Assembly (NCBI GenBank): GCA_964529175.1
Contig: CAZGVO010000002.1
Coordinates: 248,001 to 312,000, forward strand
DNA length: 64,000 nt
Reading direction: 5' to 3'
Origin: JAAFJM01 sp964529175
GTDB taxonomy: Bacteria; Bacteroidota; Bacteroidia; UKL13-3
Positions 32,696-41,590 of the stretch are shown one piece after another (the stretch's first letter is position 1; each line of letters begins with the position of its first letter). The notes beneath the pieces were generated by a model. That model was given only the letters and a program-made list of their open reading frames with translations. It did not search any database and was not told where the DNA came from. A program made the position numbers and the translations under genes.

Positions 32696-34906
32696 ATGTC
32701 GAGTCCGGTAATTAATCAAGAGCAAGAAAACGAGCAAATTGTAAAAGCATATAGACATTTATTACGTTCGTGTAAAGTAGCTTTAAGTAAGCAAGATAGA
32801 GCTAATATACGCGAAGCCTTTAATATTAGCTTAGAAGCACATAAAAATATGAGGCGCAAAAGTGGCGAACCTTATATTTTGCATCCTATTGCGGTAGCTC
32901 AAATTTGTGCTGAAGAAATTGGACTTGGAACTACTTCTATCATCTGTGCTTTATTGCACGATACAGTAGAAGATACTGATATTACATTGGAACTTTTGGA
33001 TATGAAATTTGGCCCAAAAGTATCTCGCATTATTGATGGATTGACAAAAATATCGGGCGTTTTCGATCAGCAAGACAAATCGATGCAGGCTGAAAATTTT
33101 AAAAAAATGCTCCTTACTTTAAGTGAAGATGTAAGGGTAATTTTAATAAAACTAGCCGATAGAATGCACAACATGCGCACTTTAGAAAGCATGAGTGCCA
33201 AAAGCCAATTGAAAATAGCTAGCGAAACTGCTTATGTTTATGCGCCTCTGGCTCACAGGTTAGGGCTTTATGCCATGAAAACTGAGTTGGAAGATTTAGC
33301 TACAAAGTTCTTAGATCCAGATAGTTATAATTATGTAAAAAATCGCTTACAAGAAACTAAAGCTGAGCGCAATAGGTATATCAAAAAGTTTATTGAACCA
33401 CTACAAAAAGCTTTAGATGAAACCGGTTTAAATTATGAAATAAAGGGACGCCCTAAAAGCATACACAGCATTTTGAATAAAATGAAAAAGCAAGGTGTAT
33501 CGTTTGATGAAGTGTTTGATTTATTTGCCATTAGAATAATTATTGACGATGAATACGAAAACGAAAAAAGCGATTGCTGGAAAGTGTATTCAACTGTTAC
33601 CGATTTTTATACTCCAAATCCTGATAGATTGCGCGATTGGGTAAGTATTCCAAAAGCAAATGGTTACGAAAGTTTGCATACCACTGTTATGGGGCCAAAA
33701 GGCCGTTGGGTGGAGGTGCAAATACGCAGTAAACGTATGGACGAAATAGCCGAAAAAGGTTATGCTGCCCATTGGAAATACAAAGATGGGACGCAAGTAA
33801 ACGACAATGGTTTAGAACAATGGCTTGCCAAAGTGCGCGAAATGCTCGAAAATACTGATGGTTCAGCAGTTGAGTTTTTAGATGATTTTAAACTAAACTT
33901 ATTTGCTGAAGAAATTTTTGTGTTTACACCCAAAGGCGATTTACGTAAGTTACCAGCTCAATCAACTGTGTTGGATTTTGCTTTCGATATTCACTCAGGT
34001 TTGGGTGCCAAATGTATTGGTGCTAAAGTAAATAATAAATTGGTGCCTATTACTTATAAATTAGGCAATGGCGATCAAGTTGAAATTTTATCATCAACCA
34101 AACAAAAACCTACTGAAGAGTGGTTAACTTGGGTGGTTACTGCTAAAGCCAAATCGAAAATTAGAGATTACTTTAAGCAGGAACGAAACCAAAGCGTAAC
34201 CATGGGTAAAGAAATTTTGGAACGTAAGTTTAAAAATGCCAAAATTCCTTTTAGTAGCGAAGCACTTAACAGTATTATTAAGTTTTATAAATTACCAAGT
34301 GTTACCGAACTTTATTATCAATTAGTTACCGAAAAAATTGATAGAACTAAAATTGATTTAGCCGCAATTTTAGAAGCCGAAACCAAAAAACAAGTATTAA
34401 CTGAGGAGCAAAAACTAGCCAAAAAGCCTGTTAAACCTTTAACCAAAGATGCAGTAATAATTGGCGATGGCGACCCTGTTGATTATGCATTTGCCAAATG
34501 TTGTAGCCCAATTCCAGGAGATGATATTTTTGGATTTGTAACAGTAGGAGAGGGTGTAAAAATTCATAGAACCAATTGTACCAATGGTATCAGTTTAATG
34601 AGTAATTATGGTTACCGCATTATTAAAGCGCGTTGGGCAGATGGTAGCTTAAATAGCAGCAAATCTTTCTTAACATCTATAAAAGTACAAGGTATTGATA
34701 GTGTGGGTATTGTGAGTGCTATTACCAATATTATTTCTACCCAATTACAAATAAATATGAAGTCGATAAACGTTACTGCAAACGAAGGTATGTTTGAAGG
34801 AAATATAACCTTACAAGTAAGCGATACCAAACATTTAGAAGAACTGATGAACAAAATTAAACAAGCCAGTCAGTTAATTTCTGTTACGAGGGTTGATATT
34901 GGTTAG
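32696..34906 (+). CDS. Bifunctional (p)ppGpp synthetase/hydrolase RelA/SpoT
   Basis: Makes and degrades the stringent-response alarmone in the cytoplasm. Domains in order: HD hydrolase (HPIAVAQICAEE, ALLHDTVEDT, LIKLADRMHNMRTL); synthetase (GRPKSIHSILNKM, DLFAIRIII, NGYESLHTTVMGP); TGS (EIFVFTPKGDLRKLPAQSTV); a zinc-finger-like CCSPIPGDDI segment; and a C-terminal ACT domain. The 736-residue length and intact HD and synthetase motifs suggest both activities. It is the only RelA/SpoT gene in the window. Confidence 0.95.
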   Translation: MSSPVINQEQENEQIVKAYRHLLRSCKVALSKQDRANIREAFNISLEAHKNMRRKSGEPYILHPIAVAQICAEEIGLGTTSIICALLHDTVEDTDITLELLDMKFGPKVSRIIDGLTKISGVFDQQDKSMQAENFKKMLLTLSEDVRVILIKLADRMHNMRTLESMSAKSQLKIASETAYVYAPLAHRLGLYAMKTELEDLATKFLDPDSYNYVKNRLQETKAERNRYIKKFIEPLQKALDETGLNYEIKGRPKSIHSILNKMKKQGVSFDEVFDLFAIRIIIDDEYENEKSDCWKVYSTVTDFYTPNPDRLRDWVSIPKANGYESLHTTVMGPKGRWVEVQIRSKRMDEIAEKGYAAHWKYKDGTQVNDNGLEQWLAKVREMLENTDGSAVEFLDDFKLNLFAEEIFVFTPKGDLRKLPAQSTVLDFAFDIHSGLGAKCIGAKVNNKLVPITYKLGNGDQVEILSSTKQKPTEEWLTWVVTAKAKSKIRDYFKQERNQSVTMGKEILERKFKNAKIPFSSEALNSIIKFYKLPSVTELYYQLVTEKIDRTKIDLAAILEAETKKQVLTEEQKLAKKPVKPLTKDAVIIGDGDPVDYAFAKCCSPIPGDDIFGFVTVGEGVKIHRTNCTNGISLMSNYGYRIIKARWADGSLNSSKSFLTSIKVQGIDSVGIVSAITNIISTQLQINMKSINVTANEGMFEGNITLQVSDTKHLEELMNKIKQASQLISVTRVDIG

Positions 34907-35046
34907 AGTTGGTTTCTAGCTGCTAGCCGCTGGCAACTGGCTTCTAGCTTCTATTGTTTGTTTAATTCAAAACTCAACATTCAGCATTCAAAATTGCACT
35001 GCATTAACCTATCAACTGTCAACTAAAAACTATCAACTAAAATAGT

Positions 35047-35054
35047 TACTTTTG
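35047..35054 (+). promoter_or_regulatory. -7 promoter element of tatC
   Basis: TACTTTTG matches TAnnTTTG exactly. The tatC ATG begins 16 bases after it. The preceding stretch is composed of degenerate CAACT-type repeats, and no good -33 is seen. Confidence 0.5.
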
Positions 35055-35070
35055 CGCTCGTTTAAAAAAT

Positions 35071-35904
35071 ATGTCTTTAGATCAATTGCCAGATGACCAC
35101 TTTTCCGATACCAAGGAAATGACTTTTTTTGACCATATAGATGAGTTACGAAGCCACTTAGTTCGTTCTGTAATTGCCATATTAATTGGAGCTGTAACAG
35201 CTTTTTTTAATAAATATATCTTGTTCGATATCATTATTTTTGGTCCAATGCGTACTGATTTTTTCAGTTACCGAATGTTATGTAAATTATCGTATTGGGC
35301 TAAAGGAACTGACGAGTACTGTGTAAAAAGCATTGACTTTGCCCTCAAAAATATTGACATGACAGGGCAATTTACCCAACATTTGTGGATTGCTTTTATA
35401 GCCGGAATCATCATAGCTTTTCCTTATATTTTATGGCAATTATGGCGTTTTATAAAACCTGCCTTAAGCAAAAAAGAAATTAGCTATGCACGCGGATTGG
35501 TGTTTTTTAGCTCTGGTTTATTTTTTATTGGAATAGCTTTTGGATATTATTTTTTAACACCTGTTTCGGTTTCGTTTATGGGTTCTTACCAAGTTAGTAC
35601 TTTAGTAAGCAATGAAATTAACTTAGAGTCGTACATATCGTTTGTATCAACCATTACTTTTGCTTGCGGATTGATGTTTGAAATGCCAATTTTGGTTTAT
35701 TTTTTAGTAAAAATTGGTATTTTAAGTGCACGTATTATGGGCAAATACCGTAAACATGCTGTGTTAGTTATATTGGTATTAGCAGGTATTTTAACTCCTT
35801 CGCCCGATATGGCTAGCCAAATATTAATGGCTTTACCGCTATACTTATTATACGAATTGAGTATTTTTATAGCACGTGGAGTTGAAAAGAATAAAATTAG
35901 ATAA
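35071..35904 (+). CDS. tatC: Twin-arginine translocase subunit TatC
   Basis: The Tat substrate receptor in the inner membrane. The N-terminal EMTFFDHIDELRSHLVRSVIA is a family hallmark, and the phrases IAFPYILWQLWRFIKPALSK and GLMFEMPILVYFLVKIGIL follow. Six membrane segments fit, with an insertion of about 35 residues in the first periplasmic loop (YRMLCKLSYWAKGTDEYC), as in other Bacteroidota. TatA/B genes are not adjacent. The glycosylasparaginase at 46622 has a Tat-like leader and may be a client. Length is 277 residues. The gene is 21 bases from rpiB. Confidence 0.96.
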   Translation: MSLDQLPDDHFSDTKEMTFFDHIDELRSHLVRSVIAILIGAVTAFFNKYILFDIIIFGPMRTDFFSYRMLCKLSYWAKGTDEYCVKSIDFALKNIDMTGQFTQHLWIAFIAGIIIAFPYILWQLWRFIKPALSKKEISYARGLVFFSSGLFFIGIAFGYYFLTPVSVSFMGSYQVSTLVSNEINLESYISFVSTITFACGLMFEMPILVYFLVKIGILSARIMGKYRKHAVLVILVLAGILTPSPDMASQILMALPLYLLYELSIFIARGVEKNKIR

Positions 35905-35925
35905 TAAATTAATAATCAGTATATT

Positions 35926-36354
35926 ATGAAAATAGCCATTGCAGCCGACCATGCAGGTTTTGAGTACAAAGAAATCATCAAAGCTATGCTTACCGATTTA
36001 AATTACACCGTTACCGATTTTGGTACACACTCTACTGCATCAATGGATTATCCTGATGTTTCGCATCCGTTAGCTACCAGCATTGAAAACAAAGAAAACG
36101 AATTAGGAATTATTATTTGTGGCAGTGGCAATGGCGTAAATATGAGTGTAAACAAACACCAAGGCATTAGAGGCGCATTATGCTGGACTGATGAAATCAG
36201 CAGCCTAGCACGCACGCATAACGATGCAAATGTATTGGCATTGCCTGCTCGCTTTATTGATATTGAATTGGCAAAACGCATTACCATGACATTTTTAACT
36301 ACTCATTTTGAAGGTGGCCGCCACCAAAATAGAGTTGATAAGATTAGTTGCTAA
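35926..36354 (+). CDS. rpiB: Ribose 5-phosphate isomerase B
   Basis: Isomerises ribose 5-phosphate and ribulose 5-phosphate. Seen: AADHAGFEYKE, MDYPDVSHPLA, the catalytic Cys65 in IIICGSGNGVNMSVNK, and ARTHNDANVLALPAR. The length of 142 residues is typical. It lies 21 bases after tatC and is likely cotranscribed. A 355-base gap with an island-like patch follows. Confidence 0.95.
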   Translation: MKIAIAADHAGFEYKEIIKAMLTDLNYTVTDFGTHSTASMDYPDVSHPLATSIENKENELGIIICGSGNGVNMSVNKHQGIRGALCWTDEISSLARTHNDANVLALPARFIDIELAKRITMTFLTTHFEGGRHQNRVDKISC

Positions 36355-36558
36355 CGGTCGCTGAGCCTGTCGAAGCGAAGTTCACAGTTTTAAAGTTCAT
36401 AGTTCGAAGTACTTAGTTTTAAGTTCAAAGAAATACGAAATTCGACAATCGAAAAACGATTAACGAACACCGTTAAACGAATAACAAATAACGAATTAAA
36501 AACAACTGTTATTTTGGTTTTCTGTTTTTTCCTGATTTGGTTAACAACAATATTTCTG
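36355..36558. repeat. Degenerate repeats downstream of rpiB; no gene seen
   Basis: This stretch begins GGTCGCTGAGCCTGTCGAAG, a phrase known to me as a dispersed repeat in Bacteroidota. Many short near-copies of GTTCATAGTT, CGAAGTACTT and CGAAAAACGATTAACGAAC follow. It contains no gene; an AACAACA/TGTTGTT hairpin lies near 36542-36562. Confidence 0.5.
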
Positions 36559-36647
36559 TTGTTGATTTATAGTTAAATAATATATTTGAAAAAACGCTTT
36601 TTATGAGACCTATCTGAAAAAAAAAAGGAGATAGGTCTCATTTTTTG
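36559..36647 (+). ncRNA. Candidate short RNA: perfect promoter followed directly by a strong hairpin terminator
   Basis: TTG (36559-36561), 19 bases, TATATTTG (36581-36588): an exact Bacteroidota promoter. The predicted transcript starts near 36594. It contains a 13-bp perfect stem (36603-36615 with 36629-36641) with an A-rich loop and ends in a six-T run, giving an RNA of about 50 bases. A five-codon frame (MRPI) lies within the stem. The hairpin could also just be a terminator for rpiB readthrough, though it is 250 bases away. Confidence 0.4.
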
Positions 36648-36709
36648 GGATATATTATACAAGTTATGTGTAACCTTATAACGACAGTGCAGACACCAAA
36701 TAATTAACA

Positions 36710-37252
36710 ATGAGCGACCATAGTATTACAATTGTTCCAAGACAATCAAGTTATCCCGACAACAAAGTCAAAGCAAAAGAAATTTTGGACTGGTTGACTT
36801 CGCAGGACATAGTTAAGTCGACACTTTCCGACTGTGTTTTAGGTTCTGACAATGGCTATGCAATCTCTGACGGTGCAAGACGCGTGACAAGTCTGCCAAA
36901 CAAATTACCATTTAACCTTATCACAAACGGGCTTGACATTATCACTAAACGACAAGTTTTTCATACTGGCGGCAACGGAATGGACGAGTGTATTTGCCCT
37001 AATTGCAAAGAGAACATAGCATCAGAGGACTGGAGTTTCTTTAATGACTGGGACGAACAAAAAAGCGATAACCTGACTTGCCCTTTATGCAATGTTGCGA
37101 CAGACATTCACCAATTCACATTTTCGCCTGACTGGGGGTTTAGCGACTTAGGATTTACATTTTGGAATTGGTCGGACTTGACGGACGAGTTTATTTCAGA
37201 GTTCAGACAAAAATTAGCTTGCGATATTTCAATAGTATATACTCACATTTGA
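36710..37252 (+). CDS. Zinc-ribbon hypothetical protein, 180 residues, possibly transferred
   Basis: The middle has ECICPNCKENI and later LTCPLCNVA, two Cys pairs that fit a zinc ribbon (about residues 92-126). The C-terminal part ends in a Trp/Asp-rich region (FTFWNWSDLTDEF). No signal peptide. The codon choice (many GAC, ACA and AAA, few GAT) differs from neighbouring genes. The gene is flanked by a stretch like GTTATGTGTAACC and ATAACGACAGTGC upstream and an attC-like inverted repeat downstream. Both suggest a mobile cassette. I believe similar proteins are scattered across many phyla, but the function is unknown. Confidence 0.65.
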   Translation: MSDHSITIVPRQSSYPDNKVKAKEILDWLTSQDIVKSTLSDCVLGSDNGYAISDGARRVTSLPNKLPFNLITNGLDIITKRQVFHTGGNGMDECICPNCKENIASEDWSFFNDWDEQKSDNLTCPLCNVATDIHQFTFSPDWGFSDLGFTFWNWSDLTDEFISEFRQKLACDISIVYTHI

Positions 37253-37286
37253 CATGACTGAAAACAAGGCTACAAATAACAGCAGA

Positions 37287-37388
37287 TTTGCGATAGGCGG
37301 GCTTTCGTGCTCCGCTAACAGTTTCGTGGTAGCCGAAAATTTTGTGCTCCGAATAAAGTTCAGTGGTAAAAATCCCGCCCATCGCAAA
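37287..37388. repeat. attC-like large imperfect hairpin
   Basis: TTTGCGATAGGCGGG (37287-37301) and CCCGCCCATCGCAAA (37374-37388) are inverted arms of 15 bases with one wobble, 72 bases apart. Between them GTGCTCCG occurs twice. The element begins 34 bases after the stop of the zinc-ribbon gene. Its geometry, with arms and a long variable loop, resembles integron attC sites and related cassette ends, but no integrase gene is in the window. Confidence 0.55.
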
Positions 37389-37440
37389 GCCCGAAACCGT
37401 AATAACGAATAAATAACAACCTTCTTCAAGCACCAACAGC

Positions 37441-37477
37441 AAAAAAGGCCGCTAAACGAATTCAGCGACCTTATTTT
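37441..37477 (-). terminator. Terminator of katG
   Basis: On the minus strand a 9-bp stem with one mismatch (37445-37453 with 37464-37472) is followed by a U-run (A-run at 37441-37446). It lies just past the katG stop codon. Confidence 0.75.
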
Positions 37478-37500
37478 GTAACTTATAAAACTCTAAAAAT

Positions 37501-39786
37501 TTATTTCTTTACATCAAATCTATCTAAGTTCATTACTTTAGTCCAAGCAGCCACAAAATCGGTTACAAATTTTTCTTTGGCATCGTTGCTTGCGTAAACT
37601 TCGGCAATGGCTCTTAACTCAGAGTTTGAACCAAATATTAAATCAGCTCTGGTGGCAGTGTATTTTATTTGATTGGTTTTTGCATCTCTGCCTTCAAACA
37701 CTTCTTTCTTTTCGTCTTTTGCAGTCCAAACAGTTCCCATTTCAAGTAATTTTACAAAAAACTCATTGGTTAATTTGTCTTTGCTATCCATAAAAATACC
37801 ATGTTTTGAATTATTGAAATTGGTTTGTAAGGCACGCATACCACCCACTAAAACAGTCATTTCTGGAGCTGATAAAGTTAATAATTGCGCTTTATCTACC
37901 AATAATGCTTCGGTTGGAACATTGTATTGTGTTTTAACATAATTTCTAAAACCATCGGCTTGTGGCTCTAAAAATTTAACTGAATTTACATCGGTTTGTG
38001 CTTGTGTAGCATCCATACGGCCGGGAGTAAAAGGAACAGTAATAGTGTATCCAGCATTTTTTGCAGCTTGTTCAATTCCCACATTTCCTGCTAAAACTAT
38101 CATATCGGCCAACGATACTTTTTTATCTTTACTGCTTTGGTTAAACTCATTTTGAATTTTTTGTAAAGCATTCAATACTTTGTTTAACTGAACAGGATTA
38201 TTTACTTCCCAACTTCTTTGTGGCTCTAAATTAATGCGTGCACCATTGGCTCCACCTCTTCTATCTGAACCACGGTAAGTTGAAGCCGATGCCCAAGCTG
38301 TGCTTACCATTTCGCTAATGGTTAAGCCTGAGTTTAAAATGCTGGTTTTTAGTTTTTTAATTTCTGCTTCGCCAACTACTTTATGGTTTAATGCAGGAAT
38401 TGGATCTTGCCAAAGTAAGTCTTCTTTGGGTGCTTCTGGTCCTAAATAAGTGGTTTTAGGTCCCATATCTCTGTGGGTTAATTTAAACCAAGCCCTTGCA
38501 AAAGCATCGTTAAAAGCTTCCGGATTTTCCATGAATTTACGTGATATTTTTTCGTAAATAGGGTCGTAACGCAACGATAAATCGGTGGTTAACATAGTTG
38601 GTTTATGTTTTTTTGTATTATCAAAAGCATCAGGAATTATTAAATCGTTGGTTTTAGCCACCCATTGGTGTGCACCAGCAGGACTTTTGGTTAATTCCCA
38701 TTCGTAGTTAAAAAGTATTTTTAAATATTCTTGACTCCATTGGTTTGGTTTGGTGGTCCAAGTTACTTCTAAACCCGATGTAATGGCATCTTGGCCTTTG
38801 CCCGATTTGTAACTGCTTTTCCAACCAAAACCTTGTTCTTCTATTGGCGCACCTTCTGGAGCAGGACCTACATGTTTAGCATCGCCAGCACCATGAGTTT
38901 TACCTAAAGTATGTCCACCTGCTATTAAAGCCACAGTTTCTTCATCGTTCATGCCCATTCTTTCAAAAGTTTCGCGAATATCTTTTGCAGCTAAAACAGG
39001 GTCAGGATTACCGTTAGGTCCTTCAGGATTTACATAAATTAAACCCATTTGCACTGCAGCCAAAGGCGTTTCTAATTTTCTATCGCCTGTGTAGCGTTTA
39101 TCGTCTAACCATTTGGTTTCAGAACCCCAATACACGTGCGTTTCTGGCTCCCAAACATCTACTCTTCCACCAGCAAAACCAAAGGTCTTAAAACCAGCCG
39201 ATTCTAAAGCAACATTTCCCGCTAAAATCATCAAATCAGCCCACGAAATTTTGTTGCCATATTTTTGTTTGATTGGCCATAAAAGTCTTCTGGCTTTATC
39301 TAAATTGCCATTATCAGGCCAACTGTTTAATGGAGCAAAACGTTGTTGACCGGCTCTTGAACCTCCGCGTCCATCGGCTGAACGGTAAGTTCCTGCACTG
39401 TGCCATGCCATACGAATAAATAATCCTGCATAATTGCCATGATCAGCCGGCCACCAATCTTGCGATTGAGTTAAAACCATTTTGATATCATTTTTTAAAG
39501 CAGCGTAATCTAAAGTTTGAAAAGCTTTTGCATAATCAAAATCTTTATTCATAGGATTTGAAAGTTCAGAATTTGAACGCAATACGCTTAAATCTAACTG
39601 ATTTGGCCACCAATCTTTATTGGTAAAAGGTTTAGTAGTGGTTTGAACATTTTTTTGTTCAGTTTGGTTGGTAGGTTTACTATCATGACCAAAAGGACAT
39701 TTGCCTGGAGTTTCCATTTTATTTTGAGCGTTTGAATGAATTGAAATAGATAAAAGATAAATGGTACTTATTATTATTTTTTTCAT
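37501..39786 (-). CDS. katG: Catalase-peroxidase KatG with export signal
   Basis: A bifunctional heme enzyme that destroys hydrogen peroxide. Seen: IRMAWHSAGTYRSADGRGG (distal Trp and His), the Tyr in MGLIYVNPEGPNGNPDP, the Met in ERMGMNDEETVALIAGGHTL (proximal His), and a second, degenerate C-terminal heme-domain copy. Length is 761 residues. Unusually, the protein starts with a signal peptide (MKKIIISTIYLLSISIHSNA) before the usual GKCPFGH start, so a periplasmic form is predicted. It is divergent from oxyR, and control by OxyR is likely. Confidence 0.96.
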   Translation of the reverse strand: MKKIIISTIYLLSISIHSNAQNKMETPGKCPFGHDSKPTNQTEQKNVQTTTKPFTNKDWWPNQLDLSVLRSNSELSNPMNKDFDYAKAFQTLDYAALKNDIKMVLTQSQDWWPADHGNYAGLFIRMAWHSAGTYRSADGRGGSRAGQQRFAPLNSWPDNGNLDKARRLLWPIKQKYGNKISWADLMILAGNVALESAGFKTFGFAGGRVDVWEPETHVYWGSETKWLDDKRYTGDRKLETPLAAVQMGLIYVNPEGPNGNPDPVLAAKDIRETFERMGMNDEETVALIAGGHTLGKTHGAGDAKHVGPAPEGAPIEEQGFGWKSSYKSGKGQDAITSGLEVTWTTKPNQWSQEYLKILFNYEWELTKSPAGAHQWVAKTNDLIIPDAFDNTKKHKPTMLTTDLSLRYDPIYEKISRKFMENPEAFNDAFARAWFKLTHRDMGPKTTYLGPEAPKEDLLWQDPIPALNHKVVGEAEIKKLKTSILNSGLTISEMVSTAWASASTYRGSDRRGGANGARINLEPQRSWEVNNPVQLNKVLNALQKIQNEFNQSSKDKKVSLADMIVLAGNVGIEQAAKNAGYTITVPFTPGRMDATQAQTDVNSVKFLEPQADGFRNYVKTQYNVPTEALLVDKAQLLTLSAPEMTVLVGGMRALQTNFNNSKHGIFMDSKDKLTNEFFVKLLEMGTVWTAKDEKKEVFEGRDAKTNQIKYTATRADLIFGSNSELRAIAEVYASNDAKEKFVTDFVAAWTKVMNLDRFDVKK

Positions 39787-39818
39787 ATGAGTTTATTTTA
39801 TAATGCAACAATAACTAT

Positions 39819-39826
39819 TACTTTTG
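39819..39826 (+). promoter_or_regulatory. -7 promoter element of oxyR, in the katG-oxyR divergent gap
   Basis: TACTTTTG matches TAnnTTTG exactly, 43 bases before the oxyR ATG. The 83-base gap must also hold the katG promoter; candidate palindromic half-sites are AT-rich and I cannot define an OxyR operator with confidence. Confidence 0.4.
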
Positions 39827-39869
39827 TTTGATAAAAACGATATTTTCAATAACAATATTCATAGTATAG

Positions 39870-40808
39870 ATGAACATACAGCAATTTCAGTACATTTTAG
39901 CAGTAGCCGAATACAAGCATTTTGAAATAGCAGCAGAAAAATGCTGTATTACCCAATCAACGCTTAGCACCATGATTTCGAAATTTGAAGATGAAATAGG
40001 TTTTAAAATTTTTGATAGGAAAAAAAAGCCTGTTCAACTTACCAACGAAGGCAAAATTATTGTGGAACAATTAACCATTATAGTTAATAATATTGACCAA
40101 CTAAAAGAATTAACCAACGAAGTAAAAGGTGAAATAACGGGCAGTTTAACACTTTCGGTTATTCCTACCATAGCCCCATTTTTATTGCCATTATTTTTAC
40201 AAGAATTTGCCACCAAATTCCCCAATTTAAATATTAAAGTAAGAGAGGAAACTACCTCCGAAATAGTGAGAAAACTAAAAAGTAGGGAGTTGGATATTGG
40301 CATACTTTCGGTTCCATTAAACGATAAAGAAATTGATGAAATAAAGCTTTACGATGAACCATTTTTATTTTTTGATGCTGAAAATACCATGAATGAGCAT
40401 ATTACTGTTAAGAATATAAAAATGAAGAATATTTGCTTAATGGAAGAAGGCCATTGCATGCGCACACAAGTGTTGCAGCTATGCGATTACGATGATAACC
40501 AATTAGGGTCTAAATTAAATTTTGAATACAAAGCAGGTTCTATTGATAGTTTGCTGCGTTTTGTAAAAGCCAATAAAGCCACTACTTTACTTCCTCATTT
40601 GGCTACTATTGATTTTTCGGTAAATGAAAAAAGGCATTTAGGTAATTTTATTTCACCTGTTCCTTACAGAACCGTTGGTTTGGTGGTGCATAGGCATTTT
40701 GTAAAGAAAAAATTATTAGCAGTTTTAAAGCAAGATATTATTGAAAAAATTACCCCAATACTCCATAAAATGAATTTAGAAGGCGAGCAATTATTCCCAA
40801 TAAGCTAA
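39870..40808 (+). CDS. oxyR: Hydrogen-peroxide-sensing LysR-type regulator OxyR
   Basis: The N-terminal helix-turn-helix reads FEIAAEKCCITQSTLSTMIS, and the LysR substrate domain follows. The sensing pair is visible: Cys196 in MEEGHCMRTQ and Cys205 in LQLCDYD, nine residues apart as in OxyR proteins (C199 and C208 in E. coli). Oxidation would switch DNA binding. It is divergent from katG, the classical OxyR target. Length 312 is typical. Confidence 0.93.
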   Translation: MNIQQFQYILAVAEYKHFEIAAEKCCITQSTLSTMISKFEDEIGFKIFDRKKKPVQLTNEGKIIVEQLTIIVNNIDQLKELTNEVKGEITGSLTLSVIPTIAPFLLPLFLQEFATKFPNLNIKVREETTSEIVRKLKSRELDIGILSVPLNDKEIDEIKLYDEPFLFFDAENTMNEHITVKNIKMKNICLMEEGHCMRTQVLQLCDYDDNQLGSKLNFEYKAGSIDSLLRFVKANKATTLLPHLATIDFSVNEKRHLGNFISPVPYRTVGLVVHRHFVKKKLLAVLKQDIIEKITPILHKMNLEGEQLFPIS

Positions 40809-40820
40809 ATTTATAAATAG

Positions 40821-40868
40821 AAAAAGTCTAACTAAAGCACGTTAATAGGCCGTTTAGTTGGACTTTTT
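40821..40868. terminator. Bidirectional terminator between oxyR and the barrel gene
   Basis: A 16-bp stem with one wobble (40821-40836 with 40853-40868) with A-run and T-run flanks. It serves both oxyR and the convergent gene at 40881. Confidence 0.9.
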
Positions 40869-40880
40869 TTATAAAATTAC

Positions 40881-41579
40881 TTAAAATCGGTAGCCTAAAT
40901 TTAAGCCAAAGCCAGTGTTTTTATTTACTAAAGAACTGCTTGTTTTGGAGTTAACATTTATCAATCCCAATTGAGAGCTAAGTGTTAAATTTAAACCATT
41001 TGCTAGCTGATAACCAACCATAAAATTGGCTCCCATATCTAAAGTTTTGAAATAAATTAAATTATTGGTTTCGTTACTTGGTGCTTCTTCTTGAATTTTC
41101 AAATCGGTATCGTCAGGAGCTGAATTGCCGCTAAAAACAGCTGTTCCACCAATACAATATCCAACATAAGGTCCAAAACCCAATATTAATTTACCCGAAC
41201 CAAGCATTGGTTTATACAGAAAATTAAGTGGCATTTCAATATATTTTAAATTCAACTCACGGGTTACACTTCGGGTTATAAAAAATTCGGTATAATCAAT
41301 ATTTCCGGTAGTTCCTTTGGTTATGTATTGTAATCCTATTTGCAAATAAAACTCTGGTACTATATAAATTTCTTCATTTATTCCCAAAGTAAATCTTGGT
41401 ACCAAACTGTTGGTTAAGGCTGCACCACTTTCGTTGGTGCCGTTTATGTTTTGAAAATTAAGGCCACCATATACTCCAAATGAAAAGCGTTTTTCGTTTG
41501 ATTGGTTACTTTCGTCTTGTGCAAATACATTGATTGTTAAAGTGCTTAAAATCAATAGTATGTATATTCTATTTTTCAT
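40881..41579 (-). CDS. Outer-membrane beta-barrel protein (PorT-like)
   Basis: A 232-residue protein with a signal peptide (TINVFAQ). Alternating hydrophobic strands follow, with phrases such as FGVYGGLNFQNINGTN, FYLQIGLQYITKG, YIEMPLNFLYKP, LILGFGPYVGYCIGG and a terminal GFGLNLGYRF ending in aromatic Phe. This is the outer-membrane beta-barrel (OMP_b-brl_2/PorT-like) family. Function is unknown. The upstream OmpA-family gene is 11 bases away on the same strand, so the two are likely an operon. Confidence 0.85.
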   Translation of the reverse strand: MKNRIYILLILSTLTINVFAQDESNQSNEKRFSFGVYGGLNFQNINGTNESGAALTNSLVPRFTLGINEEIYIVPEFYLQIGLQYITKGTTGNIDYTEFFITRSVTRELNLKYIEMPLNFLYKPMLGSGKLILGFGPYVGYCIGGTAVFSGNSAPDDTDLKIQEEAPSNETNNLIYFKTLDMGANFMVGYQLANGLNLTLSSQLGLINVNSKTSSSLVNKNTGFGLNLGYRF

Positions 41580-41590
41580 AGCTGTTTTTA

